From CAG-411 sp045124315 (GTDB lineage Bacteria > Bacillota > Clostridia > Lachnospirales > Lachnospiraceae): a stretch of DNA of 64,000 nt. The notes under the pieces were generated by a model that made no database searches, was not told the origin of the DNA, and saw nothing but the letters and a program-made list of their open reading frames with translations. The translations under genes were made by a program, and so were the position numbers. Of this stretch, positions 26,374-36,437 are shown piece after piece. Position 1 is the first letter of the stretch. Each line of letters opens with the position of its first letter. The stretch lies in NCBI GenBank assembly GCA_045124315.1, contig JBGVLO010000176.1:62001-126000 (forward strand), written 5' to 3'.

Positions 26374-27423
26374 TTAAGAACGAAGGCCAAAAGATTTATA
26401 CTCCCGTAAACCGTGAAAGCTGGTGATCCAGGTGCTGGCAGTCTGTTCCTCGGTATTTGCTGCCATGTCAGATGCAGTATGTTCCACCTTTTGGAAAGCC
26501 CCACTTACGGTAACCATAACCTCCTGAATCTGTTTGACATTTTTTTGTATGTCTTTGAATATCTCGTCTGTTTGCTCTACAGCCTCACTATCTGCAATCA
26601 CTGCAGCATTGCTCTGTTTCGCCTTGTCCAAAACAATATCCACCAGGTTCTTGATATTTTCTGTTGTCTCACTAATTTTCAAAACCGAATCGGAACAGGT
26701 CGTTGCCAATGTCTGAATCTCACCGGCCACAACTGAAAAACCTCTTCCAGCTTCTCCAGCTCTAGCGGCCTCTATACTGGCATTTAAAGAAAGAAGATTG
26801 GTCTGTTCTGCTAAAGTCTGTGCAGTCTCTGCATTTTCATCTGCATTGCTATTAATCTGAGAAGCGGTTCCTTTTATATTGGAAACTACCGACTGGATAC
26901 TCAGCGCCATTTCATTTAACAATCCGGCCATCTCTCCAATCTCATCATTGCTCTGTACGGAAATCTCCTCAGAAAAATCCAGCTTCTGAATTCTCTTAAT
27001 TCCTTCCTTCAGTTTTCCGATTGGTTTTAATCCATATTGGACCAGAACAAAAGTCATCACACATAATAACAAAATACCAAAGGTACTTGAAAATCCAAAG
27101 GAAGTTTTGATCACTTGAAGTTCTGACAAAACAGTTCCTTTGTCTGCTTCAAATACCATATACATTTGGGTTCCCGGCACATTTTGTATCAGCACATATT
27201 TGCCTTTCACCAGCTCCATTACTCCCATTTCCTCATTGCTGATCATTTCATTGATTTTTTCATATGTAATGTTACTATCATCGGAAAGGTAAGTCTCTCC
27301 TGTCAGATCTTTATCCCCAAAGATAAGTCCTGTATTTGCGTCAACGCCATATATTTTACTTCCCTTTAGTATATCTGCAACCGTATAAATATAGTCATGA
27401 ATTTCCTGTTCTGTGCTGCATCC
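26374..27423 (-). pseudogene. Truncated methyl-accepting chemotaxis protein
   Basis: Starting at ATG 27423, the protein keeps part of a Cache-like sensor, one membrane segment (FGILLLCVMTFVLVQYGL), a HAMP domain and the conserved signalling tip (LSLNASIEAARAGEAGRGF). It lacks the first membrane segment, a large part of the helix before the tip (NADENAETAQTLAEQTN joins directly), and the end, which drifts into WITSFHGLREYKS. The frame is open up to 27510 but with no sensible N-terminus. I read it as a decayed receptor. Confidence 0.72.
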
Positions 27424-27702
27424 ATTTTGTACGAACTGTAACTGACACGTTACTCGTGCAAATCAAAAGGTACCATCCTCAGGTGCTCTCCCTGAACCAT
27501 TGTACCACATAATTTATTCCCATTCCTTTTCTTCCATAATTTCATATTAATTTAAACAAATCGTAACAACTTCCATTCCCGTCACATTGTAACTGTAACA
27601 ATTCAGCCAGGGATAACTTCTTTTTTCTCTCTCTTTCCGTAACATATTTTCATCTCTGTGTCGATATATTTATATTAGTACATTTTGAGAAAGGAGCACA
27701 CA
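27424..27702. other. Intergenic region with a partial GTAACA repeat
   Basis: It separates the receptor relic from the DUF885 gene. It contains CTGTAACAATTCAGCCAGGG (27592-27611), a half-copy of the GTAACAG repeat family. No gene or clear promoter was assigned. Confidence 0.4.
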
Positions 27703-29502
27703 GTGTTTACAATATTATCAAACAAAACAAACAAACGAATCCTTGCAGGAATCTGCCTGCTTCCTGTCTGTATTTCTCTTTCCGGCTGTGGTAAATTTTC
27801 CCTCCAGAAACAGTTGGACCCAAATAGTGCCACTGCTAAGAAACAGCAGCAGTTTTTTGATACTCTTACGGATGAGATTTTTCGAAAAGAGGTACAAAGC
27901 GACAGTATTACACTTAATTATACCTTAAGCAATCCTGAAGATTACGGCATTACAGACTTTACCCCTACATTTGGAGAATACGGATTGGAAGCTTCCAAGA
28001 AACAGTTGGCTTATGCAGAAAATGTAAATGCACAATTAGACCAGTTCGATTACAATTGCCTAACGGAAGAACAGCAACTTACTTATGATGTGCTGAAAGA
28101 TTATTATGCGGTGTCCGACCATGAGGAAGATTATAATTACTATGGGGAAGCCTTAAGTAGTGCCACCGGTATGCAGGCACAGCTTCCCACTCTTTTATCC
28201 GAGTATAATATAAAAGATACCGACGATATAGAGGATTATCTGCAGCTTCTTTCCGTGGTAGACGAATATTTTGTGCAAATTTCAGATTATGAAAAAGAAA
28301 AATCGGAAGCCGGACTTTTTATGAGCGATAAAAACGCGGACAACATTATTTCCCAGTGTAAAGATTTTATCAAACAGCCAAAAGACAATCTGTTAATAAA
28401 AACTTTCAACGAAAAAGTGGAACACTTTGACTGGCTCTCCAAAGAGGAAAAGACTATCTATAAAAAGAAAAATAAGAAAGCAATTTTAGAAAATGTGATT
28501 CCCGCTTACGAAACTTTAATTACTACTCTCACAGAATTAAAGGGAACGGGAACTTATGAAGGTGGCATTGGAAATCTCCCGAAGGGAAAAGCCTTCTACG
28601 AAGAAATGGCACAGGCAACCACCGGATCTGATATGACAATTAAAGAAATGAAAAAACGTTTAGAAACTGCACAAAAAGATGCCATCAAAGTTGTTGCTTC
28701 CGCCGAAACCGCCTACAACAAAGACCATGATACAGATATTTATGAAGAATATATAGAAATGAAATACCCGAAAGAAGATCCCGACGAGATTGTTCCTTAT
28801 TTGGAACAGGAATCTCAAGAAGATTTTCCGGCCTTAGAAGATGTGAACTACACCATCAAGTATGTAGACGAATCCTTGGAGGACTATGTTAGCCCTGCTT
28901 TTTACTTAACACCGCCATTGGATAATTTTACGGAGAACAGTATTTACATCAACGGTTCCAAAGAAAATGGAGCACAGAATTTATTTCCTACTTTGGCCCA
29001 CGAGGGATACCCAGGCCATTTGTTGCAAACCGTATACTACGAACAACAAAAACCAGCTCCTATCCGAACCTTACTTAACTACGGTGGATATAGCGAAGGC
29101 TGGGCTACCTACTGTGAATTGTATTCCTTTTCTATGGCTGGTCTTGATAAAAATCTTGCTGACTACGCAAAAGCCTACGAGGAATTCAATCTCTGTATGT
29201 ATGCCACCATCGATATTGGCGTAAATTACGATTGCTGGTCCAAAACAGACTTAGTGGACTACTTGTCTAATTATGGCATTACCGACACAGAGGTAGCAGA
29301 TTCCATTTACGATATTGTAGTGGATGATCCTGGAAACTATCTCCAATATGTGATTGGTTATTTTGAGATGAAAGACCTTTACACAAAAGCAGAAAAATCT
29401 GCTGGAAAACAATTTGATATCAAAGAATTCCATACATTTTTACTGGACGTTGGACCGGCACCATTTTCCATTATTGAAGAACGTATGGAAGATGTATTTT
29501 AA
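27703..29502 (+). CDS. DUF885 family lipoprotein (predicted zinc metallopeptidase)
   Basis: 599 residues from the GTG at 27703, which has GAAAGGAG at six bases; an upstream in-frame TTG has no ribosome site. The N-terminus is a lipoprotein signal with lipobox LSGC, so it should be anchored outside the membrane. The DUF885 hallmark AHEGYPGHL (about 432-440) resembles a metal-binding HExxPGH site, followed by GGYSEGWATYCE. The substrate is unknown; distant relatives include carboxypeptidase-like enzymes. A terminator follows at 29521-29563. Confidence 0.88.
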   Translation: MFTILSNKTNKRILAGICLLPVCISLSGCGKFSLQKQLDPNSATAKKQQQFFDTLTDEIFRKEVQSDSITLNYTLSNPEDYGITDFTPTFGEYGLEASKKQLAYAENVNAQLDQFDYNCLTEEQQLTYDVLKDYYAVSDHEEDYNYYGEALSSATGMQAQLPTLLSEYNIKDTDDIEDYLQLLSVVDEYFVQISDYEKEKSEAGLFMSDKNADNIISQCKDFIKQPKDNLLIKTFNEKVEHFDWLSKEEKTIYKKKNKKAILENVIPAYETLITTLTELKGTGTYEGGIGNLPKGKAFYEEMAQATTGSDMTIKEMKKRLETAQKDAIKVVASAETAYNKDHDTDIYEEYIEMKYPKEDPDEIVPYLEQESQEDFPALEDVNYTIKYVDESLEDYVSPAFYLTPPLDNFTENSIYINGSKENGAQNLFPTLAHEGYPGHLLQTVYYEQQKPAPIRTLLNYGGYSEGWATYCELYSFSMAGLDKNLADYAKAYEEFNLCMYATIDIGVNYDCWSKTDLVDYLSNYGITDTEVADSIYDIVVDDPGNYLQYVIGYFEMKDLYTKAEKSAGKQFDIKEFHTFLLDVGPAPFSIIEERMEDVF

Positions 29503-29520
29503 CCACCAACCCAATGTGAA

Positions 29521-29563
29521 GGCTCTAAATAGCAGGAAATTCCTATTATCTAGGGCTTTTTTG
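29521..29563 (+). terminator. Terminator after the DUF885 gene
   Basis: GGCTCTAAATAG pairs imperfectly with CTATTATCTAGGGC and is followed by six T residues. Confidence 0.65.
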
Positions 29564-29570
29564 CTTTATT

Positions 29571-29660
29571 GGGTGTCAAAAGTCACTTTTTAAATTGCTA
29601 TTATAAAATTGCATGGTAAAGACTATCTGTTTGAAGATGATGTGCGTGACAAATAGAACC
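29571..29660. repeat. Truncated copy of the GGTGTCAAA element
   Basis: About 90 bases align to the complete element at 58232-58361 at roughly three bases in four (both contain GATGATGTGCGTG and a CTATT.TAAAATTGCA core). The right terminal inverted repeat is missing; a GTAACAG hairpin (29667) sits in its place. Confidence 0.72.
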
Positions 29661-29666
29661 AGTCAT

Positions 29667-29696
29667 GTAACAGAACAGCCCCCGGCTGAACTGTTA
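29667..29696. repeat. GTAACAG-family palindromic repeat, copy C
   Basis: GTAACAGAACAGCC...GGCTGAACTGTTAT, 30 bases, next to the truncated GGTGTCAAA element. Confidence 0.8.
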
Positions 29697-29876
29697 TCCA
29701 GTCATCCTAGTTATATTAAAAAAAGATATACATTTTTTCCCAAGTAAAGTATAATGGAACTACAAAAGAAACGTTTATTACTGAAATGCTGTCAGTGGGG
29801 ATGCTTCTTGCAGACTGATATGCATTTCTTGTAATGCCTGCCAGCAGGCATATCTGTATTAGAGGAGGGGTTATAC

Positions 29877-30971
29877 ATGGCTATACGTGACACACTATTA
29901 ATTGCGGATGATATGAAAATGAACCGTGCGTTGCTTTCCTTAATGTTTAAGGAGCAATACAAGGTGGCTGAAGCTGAAAATGGACAAGTGGCCATTGATT
30001 ATCTGGAAGAACATGGAGATACAGTTGCATGTCTTTTGTTGGATTTATTGATGCCTGTGAAGGATGGATTTGAAGTGATGCAATACATGAAGGACAGACA
30101 GATGATGGAACAGGTTCCGATCATTTTGATCACCTCAGAATCTTCCGCAGAAACCGAAGCCAATGCCTACGATTTAGGTGCGGCTGATGTAATTTACAAA
30201 CCATATGTAGAACGAATAGTTATGCGTCGTGTAAAGAACATTGTGGATTTGTACCAGCACAAAAATCATATTGAAGACTTAGTACAGGAAAAGACAAAAC
30301 AGATTGCAGAACAGGCTGCTGAGATCAAAGAGAGCAATAATGTATTGATTGAAGGACTTGGTAAGATTGTAGAGTTCCATACACCAGAATCAAAAGAACA
30401 TTCTTCCCGTGTAAAAACTTTTACCGGTCTTATGCTTCATTATGCCCTGGAACTTCATCCGGAGCTTGGTTTGACAAAAGAGGACGTGGATGCCATTGTG
30501 CGCGCCAGTGTATTGCATGATATTGGTAAGTTGGCTATTTCCAATGACATCTTAATCAAACCTGCAGACACACGGACAATTGAGGAAACCCATATTGTTC
30601 AGAGCCATCCGGCCATTGGTTGTGAAATTCTGGAATGTTTTTCTAACATTAAAGACCAGAAATTCTATCACTACTGCTATGATATTTGCAAGTATCATCA
30701 TGAACGCTATGATGGAGAGGGATACCCGAACAAAGTATTTGGAGACGCCATTCCTTTTGCAGCACAGATTGTAGGCATTGCAGATGCTTATGACACCTTG
30801 GTTACCAGAACCGATTTCCACACTCCATTTTCTCATCATGCTGCTGTGGAGGAAATCGTCAATGGCAATGTAGGTGCTTTTTCACCAGTTGCTTTGGATT
30901 GTTTCATTATGGCAAAAGAAGAGATTAATGAATTGGCAGAATTTTCTCCGGATTTTAGTCTATCCCGATAA
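29877..30971 (+). CDS. Response regulator with HD-GYP phosphodiesterase domain
   Basis: 364 residues: receiver (about 1-120, Asp pair in IADD, phospho-Asp in LLDLLMP, Lys in YKP), coiled linker, then an HD-GYP domain with all expected metal ligands (EHSSRV, His214-Asp215 in LHDIGK, QSHPAIG, YHHERYDGEGYP, GIADAYDTL). It should hydrolyse cyclic di-GMP when phosphorylated. The GYP motif reads DGEGYPNKVFG. The ATG follows AGAGGAGGGG. It stands alone with no kinase gene adjacent. Compare the degenerate paralogue at 2802-3866. Confidence 0.92.
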   Translation: MAIRDTLLIADDMKMNRALLSLMFKEQYKVAEAENGQVAIDYLEEHGDTVACLLLDLLMPVKDGFEVMQYMKDRQMMEQVPIILITSESSAETEANAYDLGAADVIYKPYVERIVMRRVKNIVDLYQHKNHIEDLVQEKTKQIAEQAAEIKESNNVLIEGLGKIVEFHTPESKEHSSRVKTFTGLMLHYALELHPELGLTKEDVDAIVRASVLHDIGKLAISNDILIKPADTRTIEETHIVQSHPAIGCEILECFSNIKDQKFYHYCYDICKYHHERYDGEGYPNKVFGDAIPFAAQIVGIADAYDTLVTRTDFHTPFSHHAAVEEIVNGNVGAFSPVALDCFIMAKEEINELAEFSPDFSLSR

Positions 30972-30978
30972 ATACAGA

Positions 30979-31016
30979 AGCACGAAAGATCCATTTCGGA
31001 AGATTTCGTGCTTTTT
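30979..31016 (+). terminator. Terminator after the HD-GYP gene
   Basis: AGCACGAAA / TTTCGTGCT stem (30979-30987 with 31004-31012), followed by TTTTG. Confidence 0.8.
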
Positions 31017-31040
31017 GTATTCCTATCTATATTCCATGAT

Positions 31041-31110
31041 ATGATACCAAGTTCAAAAAGTCTGAACCCACATGAGCTTGCTCTAATACGGGTAAATGTC
31101 CTTGGGCCCC
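31041..31110 (+). repeat. GATACCAAG-family intergenic repeat, copy 1
   Basis: GATACCAAGTTCAAAAAGTC then TGAACCCACATGAGCTTG. It is shared with 45003-45050 and, inverted, with 38784-38824. The similarity extends a further ~25 bases (GGTAAATGTCC). Confidence 0.75.
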
Positions 31111-31153
31111 TCCAAGTATCATTGGGATCAAAATACCTTTTGCCCCCTGATAC

Positions 31154-31852
31154 CTACTTCACTTTCAAAGTACGAAGATATGCCTTCTGCTCCTTCGTGA
31201 TCCGATAACTCTCGCAGGCTTTCTGTATGGTCTTATTGTGCGTCCAGTTATCTAATCTATGTTCCAAGAGAACGAGCAACGCACTGTCATACTGCTTTGC
31301 CAATGCAGTTGCAAAATACCATGCGATCATCATATTCACATAATATTCTTCAGAACGAATGCTAGCTACCTTATCCAGATATTCCACCTTAAAATCTTCA
31401 TCCAAATAAAGCTGCATCAACGCATGAATGCCGTACCTTCTGGTATAGACATGCTCCGAATCCACCCATCCATACACAATATGAATCAATTCTTCTTTAT
31501 GCTTTGCAAAAAACTTTGGTACACCGTAATCACAGGTAGCCCAGTTATCTACATAAGGCAAAAATGCCTCAAGCTGCTCTATGGACTTTTGGAAATCCTT
31601 TTTCTCCAGCAACAACAGAATCATATGCAGGCTGTTTTCCTCAAAATACCTATGAGGCAATGCCTGAAAAAACAATTGGATATCCTCATGCTTTTTCAAT
31701 TCTTTCGCATAAGCCCTGAGTGTCGGCACACGGACACCAATAATGGTGTCCTTCTCTACCGTTGGGATCAGCTTTGCATGAAACTCTCTATATTGCAAAT
31801 CCTGCAATTCCATTAAGTGTGCCTGTATCTCCTGTACAATATTCTGTCTCAT
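31154..31852 (-). CDS. DNA alkylation repair protein, AlkD-like HEAT-repeat family
   Basis: 232 residues, helical repeats throughout. The conserved IIGVRVPTLRAYAKEL and NWATCDYG segments place it in the AlkD/DUF-type DNA alkylation repair family (PF08713). Members bind damaged DNA and excise alkylated bases without base flipping; some have other roles. The start is MRQNIVQEIQ. It is convergent with the HD-GYP gene and just downstream of the RND transporter gene (58 bases), so the two may be co-transcribed. Confidence 0.88.
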   Translation of the reverse strand: MRQNIVQEIQAHLMELQDLQYREFHAKLIPTVEKDTIIGVRVPTLRAYAKELKKHEDIQLFFQALPHRYFEENSLHMILLLLEKKDFQKSIEQLEAFLPYVDNWATCDYGVPKFFAKHKEELIHIVYGWVDSEHVYTRRYGIHALMQLYLDEDFKVEYLDKVASIRSEEYYVNMMIAWYFATALAKQYDSALLVLLEHRLDNWTHNKTIQKACESYRITKEQKAYLRTLKVK

Positions 31853-31910
31853 CTGGTTCTCCCTATCCTCACTTTTCTACGGTTCAAATTCCCTAGCTTT
31901 CCTTCCAATT

Positions 31911-34900
31911 CTACTCTCTTGCATCTTCTACAAACTTTGCATCGGATTTTCTGTTAAGGATTGCATAGATACATGGAACCACAAACAAAGTAAGCAAAGT
32001 TCCATATACCAGACCACCAATGGTTACAATAGACATAGGCTTCATCATATCCGAACCACTATCTTTGCTTACTAACATCGGTAACAAACCTAAAATAGTC
32101 GTCAAAGCAGTCATTAAGATTGGGCGGAGACGAATACGTCCTGCGGTCACAATGGCCTCATATTTCTCAATTCCACTTGCACGAAGCTGGTTAATATAAT
32201 CTACCAGCACGATACCATTATTTACAATAATACCAGCCAGCATAACGAAACCGATCAATGCGATTACACTAACTTCACTTCCACTAAAGTACAAGCCCAT
32301 AAATCCACCGGTAAATGCCAACGGAATGGTAAACAAAATGATGAATGGTGATAACAATGACTGGAACTGGGCTACCATGATCAAATACATGAACAGGACA
32401 CCTACAACCATCAGCAGCACTACCTGTCCCATAGACTCATTAATTGTCTCATCCTCACCAGTAGAATGCAAGGTATATCCTTCCGGCATTTCATAATCTT
32501 CGATGGCTTTATTTACGTCTTTACTGACCAAACCTACATTATATCCATCTGCAATGGTAACACTAACTGTCATATATCTGGTCTGTCCCACACGATTAAT
32601 GCTAGAAGGAGATTCTGCAAGAGCGAAATTTGCAATCTTTCCAAGCTTAACTTCTTTTGTCTTTTGTGAAGAAGTATCTGTATAAGTGATCTTCATTTTT
32701 TCCAAGTCTTTTCTGGACAATTTCTCATCCTGTTCGCTTGATACATACACATCGAAATCGTCAGTATCCGTGGATAAGGTGGTGGCATTCTTTGGATCTG
32801 CAACCTTTGCGTATACCTGCTGGAATACCTGTGCCACAGTAAGTGAATATTCCATAGCCTTATCCTTATCTACCGTAATACGAATCTCTTTGTCTGCATT
32901 TTCCATGCCATTTGTAACAGAATCTACCCCTTCTACACCCTCTATCTTAGCTGTAAGATCCTTGACAACCTTCTGTAACTTATCTAAATCTTTACCTTTA
33001 ATCTGCAACGAAATACCAGAACCCATCATACTGCTCATATCCATAGCAGACGCTTCCACAGACAGTTCCATATTCAGATCCTCTGTGCATGCCATCATTT
33101 CTTCTTTTATTTCCGCATTACTTCTCTCATTATCTTCCTTCAACAAAATATACACACTAATTTGGCTATTTCCGGAAGAAGACATCATAGACATGGTACT
33201 ATTGGCACCAGCCATAGCACCTACAATATCCACGCCGTCTATCTCAAGAATTCTCTCCATAGCCTTATCGCATTCCTCATACAGTTCCTTATCAGTCATC
33301 TTGGAATCTTCCGGCTTTGTAATGGTAGCTGTCATCTGCGTACTTCCCATAGCTGGCATAAACGAGGTACCCCTTGAAAATGCCAAACCTACAAACGCGA
33401 TCAACAATACCAATGCACTGATCAACACGATCGCTTTCTTATGCAACAATTTCTTCAATATTGCTGCATATCCATTTTGAAGACGATAAATAAATCCTTC
33501 TTTGTGTACCTTTTCCTTGCGAAGCAAGCCCTGTGCCATAGCAGGTACTAAAGTCAGACTGACTACCAAACTTGCTAATAAGGAATATGCCAATGTTAAT
33601 GCCAAATCCACAAATAACTGTTTCGTAATTCCCTCTGTAAAGACGATTGGAGCAAATACACATACTGTAGTCAATGTAGATGCAATAATAGCTCCTGTTA
33701 CCTGTTTTGCACCCTCAATACATGCAGTACGCAAATCCGCACCTTCCTCGTTTCTCATACGGAAGATATTCTCAATTACCACCACTGAGTTATCCACCAG
33801 CATACCAACACCGAGAGCAAGACCGGAAAGAGAAATTACATTCAAGGTCACTCCGCTGAAATACATCATTACCACTGCCGCGATCACACTAAGCGGAATC
33901 GAACAGGCAACGATTAAGGTTGGTCGCAGGTCTTTTAGGAACAGGAATAAAATGATGATGGCAAACAATCCACCTAACAACAGGTTCTGAATTACCGAAT
34001 CTACCACCATGTCAATGTATACACCCTGATCCATCAAAACACTGATTCGAGTACCTTCATTTTCCTCTTCAATCTGTTCAAATCTCTCTAATACACGGTC
34101 TGTAACATCACCGGTTGAATATCCGGTAGCCTTCTCAAGCACAATAGCAACGGCCTGATTTCCATTTACCACTGTGTAAGAATCTTCCCCATCATCCGTA
34201 ACTGCAATATCTGCCACATCTGACAATCGAATCGGCTTCAATCCATCAATACCCATGTCACAGATGACCAGCTCTTCTAAATCTTCCTGTGAGCCAATTT
34301 CCTCTCCTACTTTCACCAAATAAGAAACATTATCCTCTGTCACATATCCGGCAGGCATATCAAAGTTCTCTGCCGTTAAGATACCTTCAATCATAGACTT
34401 GGTAATAATGTTACCTAAATCAGCATTATCCAATGCAGTTTCTTTTGCATCTTCAAGGGATTTCTCTCCCTCTGTAAGTGCAGTCGCACCATTGTTTACG
34501 TCCACATTTGCCACACTAAGCTGAATGGCTGCTAATACCGATTGTTTGTTCAATTCTTTTTTCGCATCTGCTAAACTGATCTGACCAGCTTCCAATTGCT
34601 CTTTTGCAGATAAAATCTGCTCCTTGCCGGCAGCAATCTGTTTCCTGCCTTCGGCAATTTCTTTCTGACTTTTCTTCAAAGTGGCTTCCTGTGTCTCGAT
34701 CTCTGTAAGACTGCTCTGTGCCTGGGAAAGACCCTCCGTCACTTCCTTAATCTTATTTGGAAGATCCGCCTCTGTAATTCCCTGGGCTGTAAGCTGGGTC
34801 ACAATGTTATTGATCTGTGCCTGCACTGCCTGTAGCTTCGTACGCAGCTCTGTATTTTCTCCAGACACCTGTATTGCAGCATTCAATGCAGTCTCCTGCT

Positions 34901-35861
34901 CTCTCAATGCTGTCAACCCTGATTGTGTCTGCTCCAATGTACTCTTAGTTGCAGTAAGAGTCTTAATAGTTGCCTGCAACTGAGCCTTTCCCGTTGCAAC
35001 CTGCGCCAAGCCTGTATTAACCTGTTCTTCTGAACTCTTTAAGGTTGTTTCTTTTTCCTCCAAATCTGCAAGATTGCTGTTCAAAGTAGCAAGGGTGTTT
35101 CTCATCTCCTCACTGTTTTTGTCAATCTCTGCAGCTCCTTCTGCGAGTTTTTCTGCTGTCTCATTCTGAGACTCTTCCAGCTGACTCTTTCCATCTTCCA
35201 TTTTATCCTGCTTTTCAGAAAGTTCCTCTTCTGCCTCTACAAACTGACCTTTAATGGCTTTCTGAACCTTTTCATTGACCTGGTCAATCTTATCCTGCTG
35301 AATAATAACATCAATCTGCTGAGTGGTCTCTCCTGAAGTCGTAACCGAAGCTACTCCCTCCACACTTTCGATATCCGGCAAAATATCGGTATCCAGCTTT
35401 TCTGCCAGTTCATATGCGTTCATATTGTCACAATCTACTGCTGCCACAATAATCGGCATCATATCCGGATTGATCTTCATGATGGTAGGACTTCCAATCC
35501 CATCATCCCAATTGGCCGCCACAGCATCCAAACTCTCTCTCATATCAATGGTGGCCGTATTCATATCTGCTCCTTCATTGAATTCCAGTATAACCACCGA
35601 CACATTACTGTTGGATATGGACGAGACTTCCTTCATGTTGCTGATGCTCGCCATGGCCTGTTCAACCGGCTTGGTTACTGCTGTTTCAATTTCTTCTGGG
35701 CTGGCACCCGGATATGTAGTCATAACAATCGCATATGGCAAATCCATATCTGGAAGCAAATCTGTGCTCATATTACGAAAAGACATAAATCCCAGTACCA
35801 AAACCAATACTACCCCAACTAAAACCGTATAGGGCTTTCTTACGCTGATTTTTGATAACAT
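31911..35861 (-). CDS. RND-family efflux transporter with coiled-coil insertion
   Basis: 1316 residues, start ATG 35861 with GGAGGAG upstream. It has the AcrB-like layout of twelve membrane segments with two large outside loops, and the proton-relay region GMLVDNSVVVIEN in the fourth segment. Between about residues 207 and 474 the first loop carries a ~270-residue heptad-type coiled coil (repeated EQL, KEQ and ALxELE patterns) absent from AcrB. The second loop is Met-rich (DMSSMMGSG, TMSMMSSSG). Such long coiled coils are common in Gram-positive RND proteins and may span the wall or recruit partners. No adaptor-protein gene is adjacent. The substrate is unknown. Confidence 0.93.
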   Translation of the reverse strand: MLSKISVRKPYTVLVGVVLVLVLGFMSFRNMSTDLLPDMDLPYAIVMTTYPGASPEEIETAVTKPVEQAMASISNMKEVSSISNSNVSVVILEFNEGADMNTATIDMRESLDAVAANWDDGIGSPTIMKINPDMMPIIVAAVDCDNMNAYELAEKLDTDILPDIESVEGVASVTTSGETTQQIDVIIQQDKIDQVNEKVQKAIKGQFVEAEEELSEKQDKMEDGKSQLEESQNETAEKLAEGAAEIDKNSEEMRNTLATLNSNLADLEEKETTLKSSEEQVNTGLAQVATGKAQLQATIKTLTATKSTLEQTQSGLTALREQETALNAAIQVSGENTELRTKLQAVQAQINNIVTQLTAQGITEADLPNKIKEVTEGLSQAQSSLTEIETQEATLKKSQKEIAEGRKQIAAGKEQILSAKEQLEAGQISLADAKKELNKQSVLAAIQLSVANVDVNNGATALTEGEKSLEDAKETALDNADLGNIITKSMIEGILTAENFDMPAGYVTEDNVSYLVKVGEEIGSQEDLEELVICDMGIDGLKPIRLSDVADIAVTDDGEDSYTVVNGNQAVAIVLEKATGYSTGDVTDRVLERFEQIEEENEGTRISVLMDQGVYIDMVVDSVIQNLLLGGLFAIIILFLFLKDLRPTLIVACSIPLSVIAAVVMMYFSGVTLNVISLSGLALGVGMLVDNSVVVIENIFRMRNEEGADLRTACIEGAKQVTGAIIASTLTTVCVFAPIVFTEGITKQLFVDLALTLAYSLLASLVVSLTLVPAMAQGLLRKEKVHKEGFIYRLQNGYAAILKKLLHKKAIVLISALVLLIAFVGLAFSRGTSFMPAMGSTQMTATITKPEDSKMTDKELYEECDKAMERILEIDGVDIVGAMAGANSTMSMMSSSGNSQISVYILLKEDNERSNAEIKEEMMACTEDLNMELSVEASAMDMSSMMGSGISLQIKGKDLDKLQKVVKDLTAKIEGVEGVDSVTNGMENADKEIRITVDKDKAMEYSLTVAQVFQQVYAKVADPKNATTLSTDTDDFDVYVSSEQDEKLSRKDLEKMKITYTDTSSQKTKEVKLGKIANFALAESPSSINRVGQTRYMTVSVTIADGYNVGLVSKDVNKAIEDYEMPEGYTLHSTGEDETINESMGQVVLLMVVGVLFMYLIMVAQFQSLLSPFIILFTIPLAFTGGFMGLYFSGSEVSVIALIGFVMLAGIIVNNGIVLVDYINQLRASGIEKYEAIVTAGRIRLRPILMTALTTILGLLPMLVSKDSGSDMMKPMSIVTIGGLVYGTLLTLFVVPCIYAILNRKSDAKFVEDARE

Positions 35862-36055
35862 TCTGTTCTCCTCCTGAACCTTGTTTTGCATAGATCGAAT
35901 AAATCATGAAAGTAGGATAAGTAATTTGTAACAGTTCAGCCGAACCGTTATAATAATTCCCAGTCCTACCGACAATTCCGTCTACCATTATATCAACTCT
36001 TCCTTTTATTTACTACATCCCACTTTTAGATTTAATAAAAATTTAATGTTTAAGT

Positions 36056-36102
36056 GTAACTATTCTGACCCCTATATAATGGAGAGGGTGCGGAATAGTT
36101 AC
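36056..36102. repeat. Hairpin repeat related to the element at 56298
   Basis: Stem GTAACTATTCTGACCCC / GGGTGCGGAATAGTTAC around TATATAATGGAGA. Read in reverse it resembles CCATTATACCGGGTTCTGAA and TAGTCAC at 56458-56484. Confidence 0.55.
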
Positions 36103-36324
36103 GTTAGTTCCGTTTGCCATAGAACAAAAAAAGAGCCTTTCACAAATAATTTGCAAAAGAACTCTTTTTTTGTCATTTTTTTCACTTTCATGTTTCACGA
36201 AGAAAACTTTTTTGAAGAAACTCTTTTTCCCTAAGGAATTACTTATACATCTCACTCACAAGTATTATATTACCCCCCCTTTTTGTACTTTTTATGTCTT
36301 TTTTTTGTACTTTCTATGAAAGTA

Positions 36325-36358
36325 TTGTAACAGTTTACAGGTATGTAAACTGTTACAA
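36325..36358. repeat. Perfect palindrome, copy E
   Basis: TTGTAACAGTTTACA-GGTA-TGTAAACTGTTACAA, a perfect 15-bp stem and GGTA loop, same family as 25758 and 56690. Confidence 0.85.
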
Positions 36359-36373
36359 AGTATTTTCTATAAC

Positions 36374-36427
36374 AAAAACCTTACCGATGTTCCATTCCTA
36401 TTCCTATTGAAAATCAGTAAGGTTTTT
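36374..36427. terminator. Terminator after the chemoreceptor gene
   Basis: AAAAACCTTACCGAT (36374-36388) pairs with ATCAGTAAGGTTTTT (36412-36426), one mismatch. U runs are present on both strands. It ends about 10 bases from the stop codon at 36438. Confidence 0.75.
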
Positions 36428-36437
36428 CATTTTTATT

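Larger units (their letters stand above)
35862..36373. other. Leader region of the RND gene with several palindromes
   Basis: No gene is visible. It holds a partial GTAACAGTTCAGCC repeat (35928-35952), the hairpin GTAACTATTCTGACCCC / GGGTGCGGAATAGTTAC (36056-36102), a terminator-like hairpin ACAAAAAAAGAG / CTCTTTTTTTGT (36124-36173), and the perfect palindrome at 36325-36358. Confidence 0.55.
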
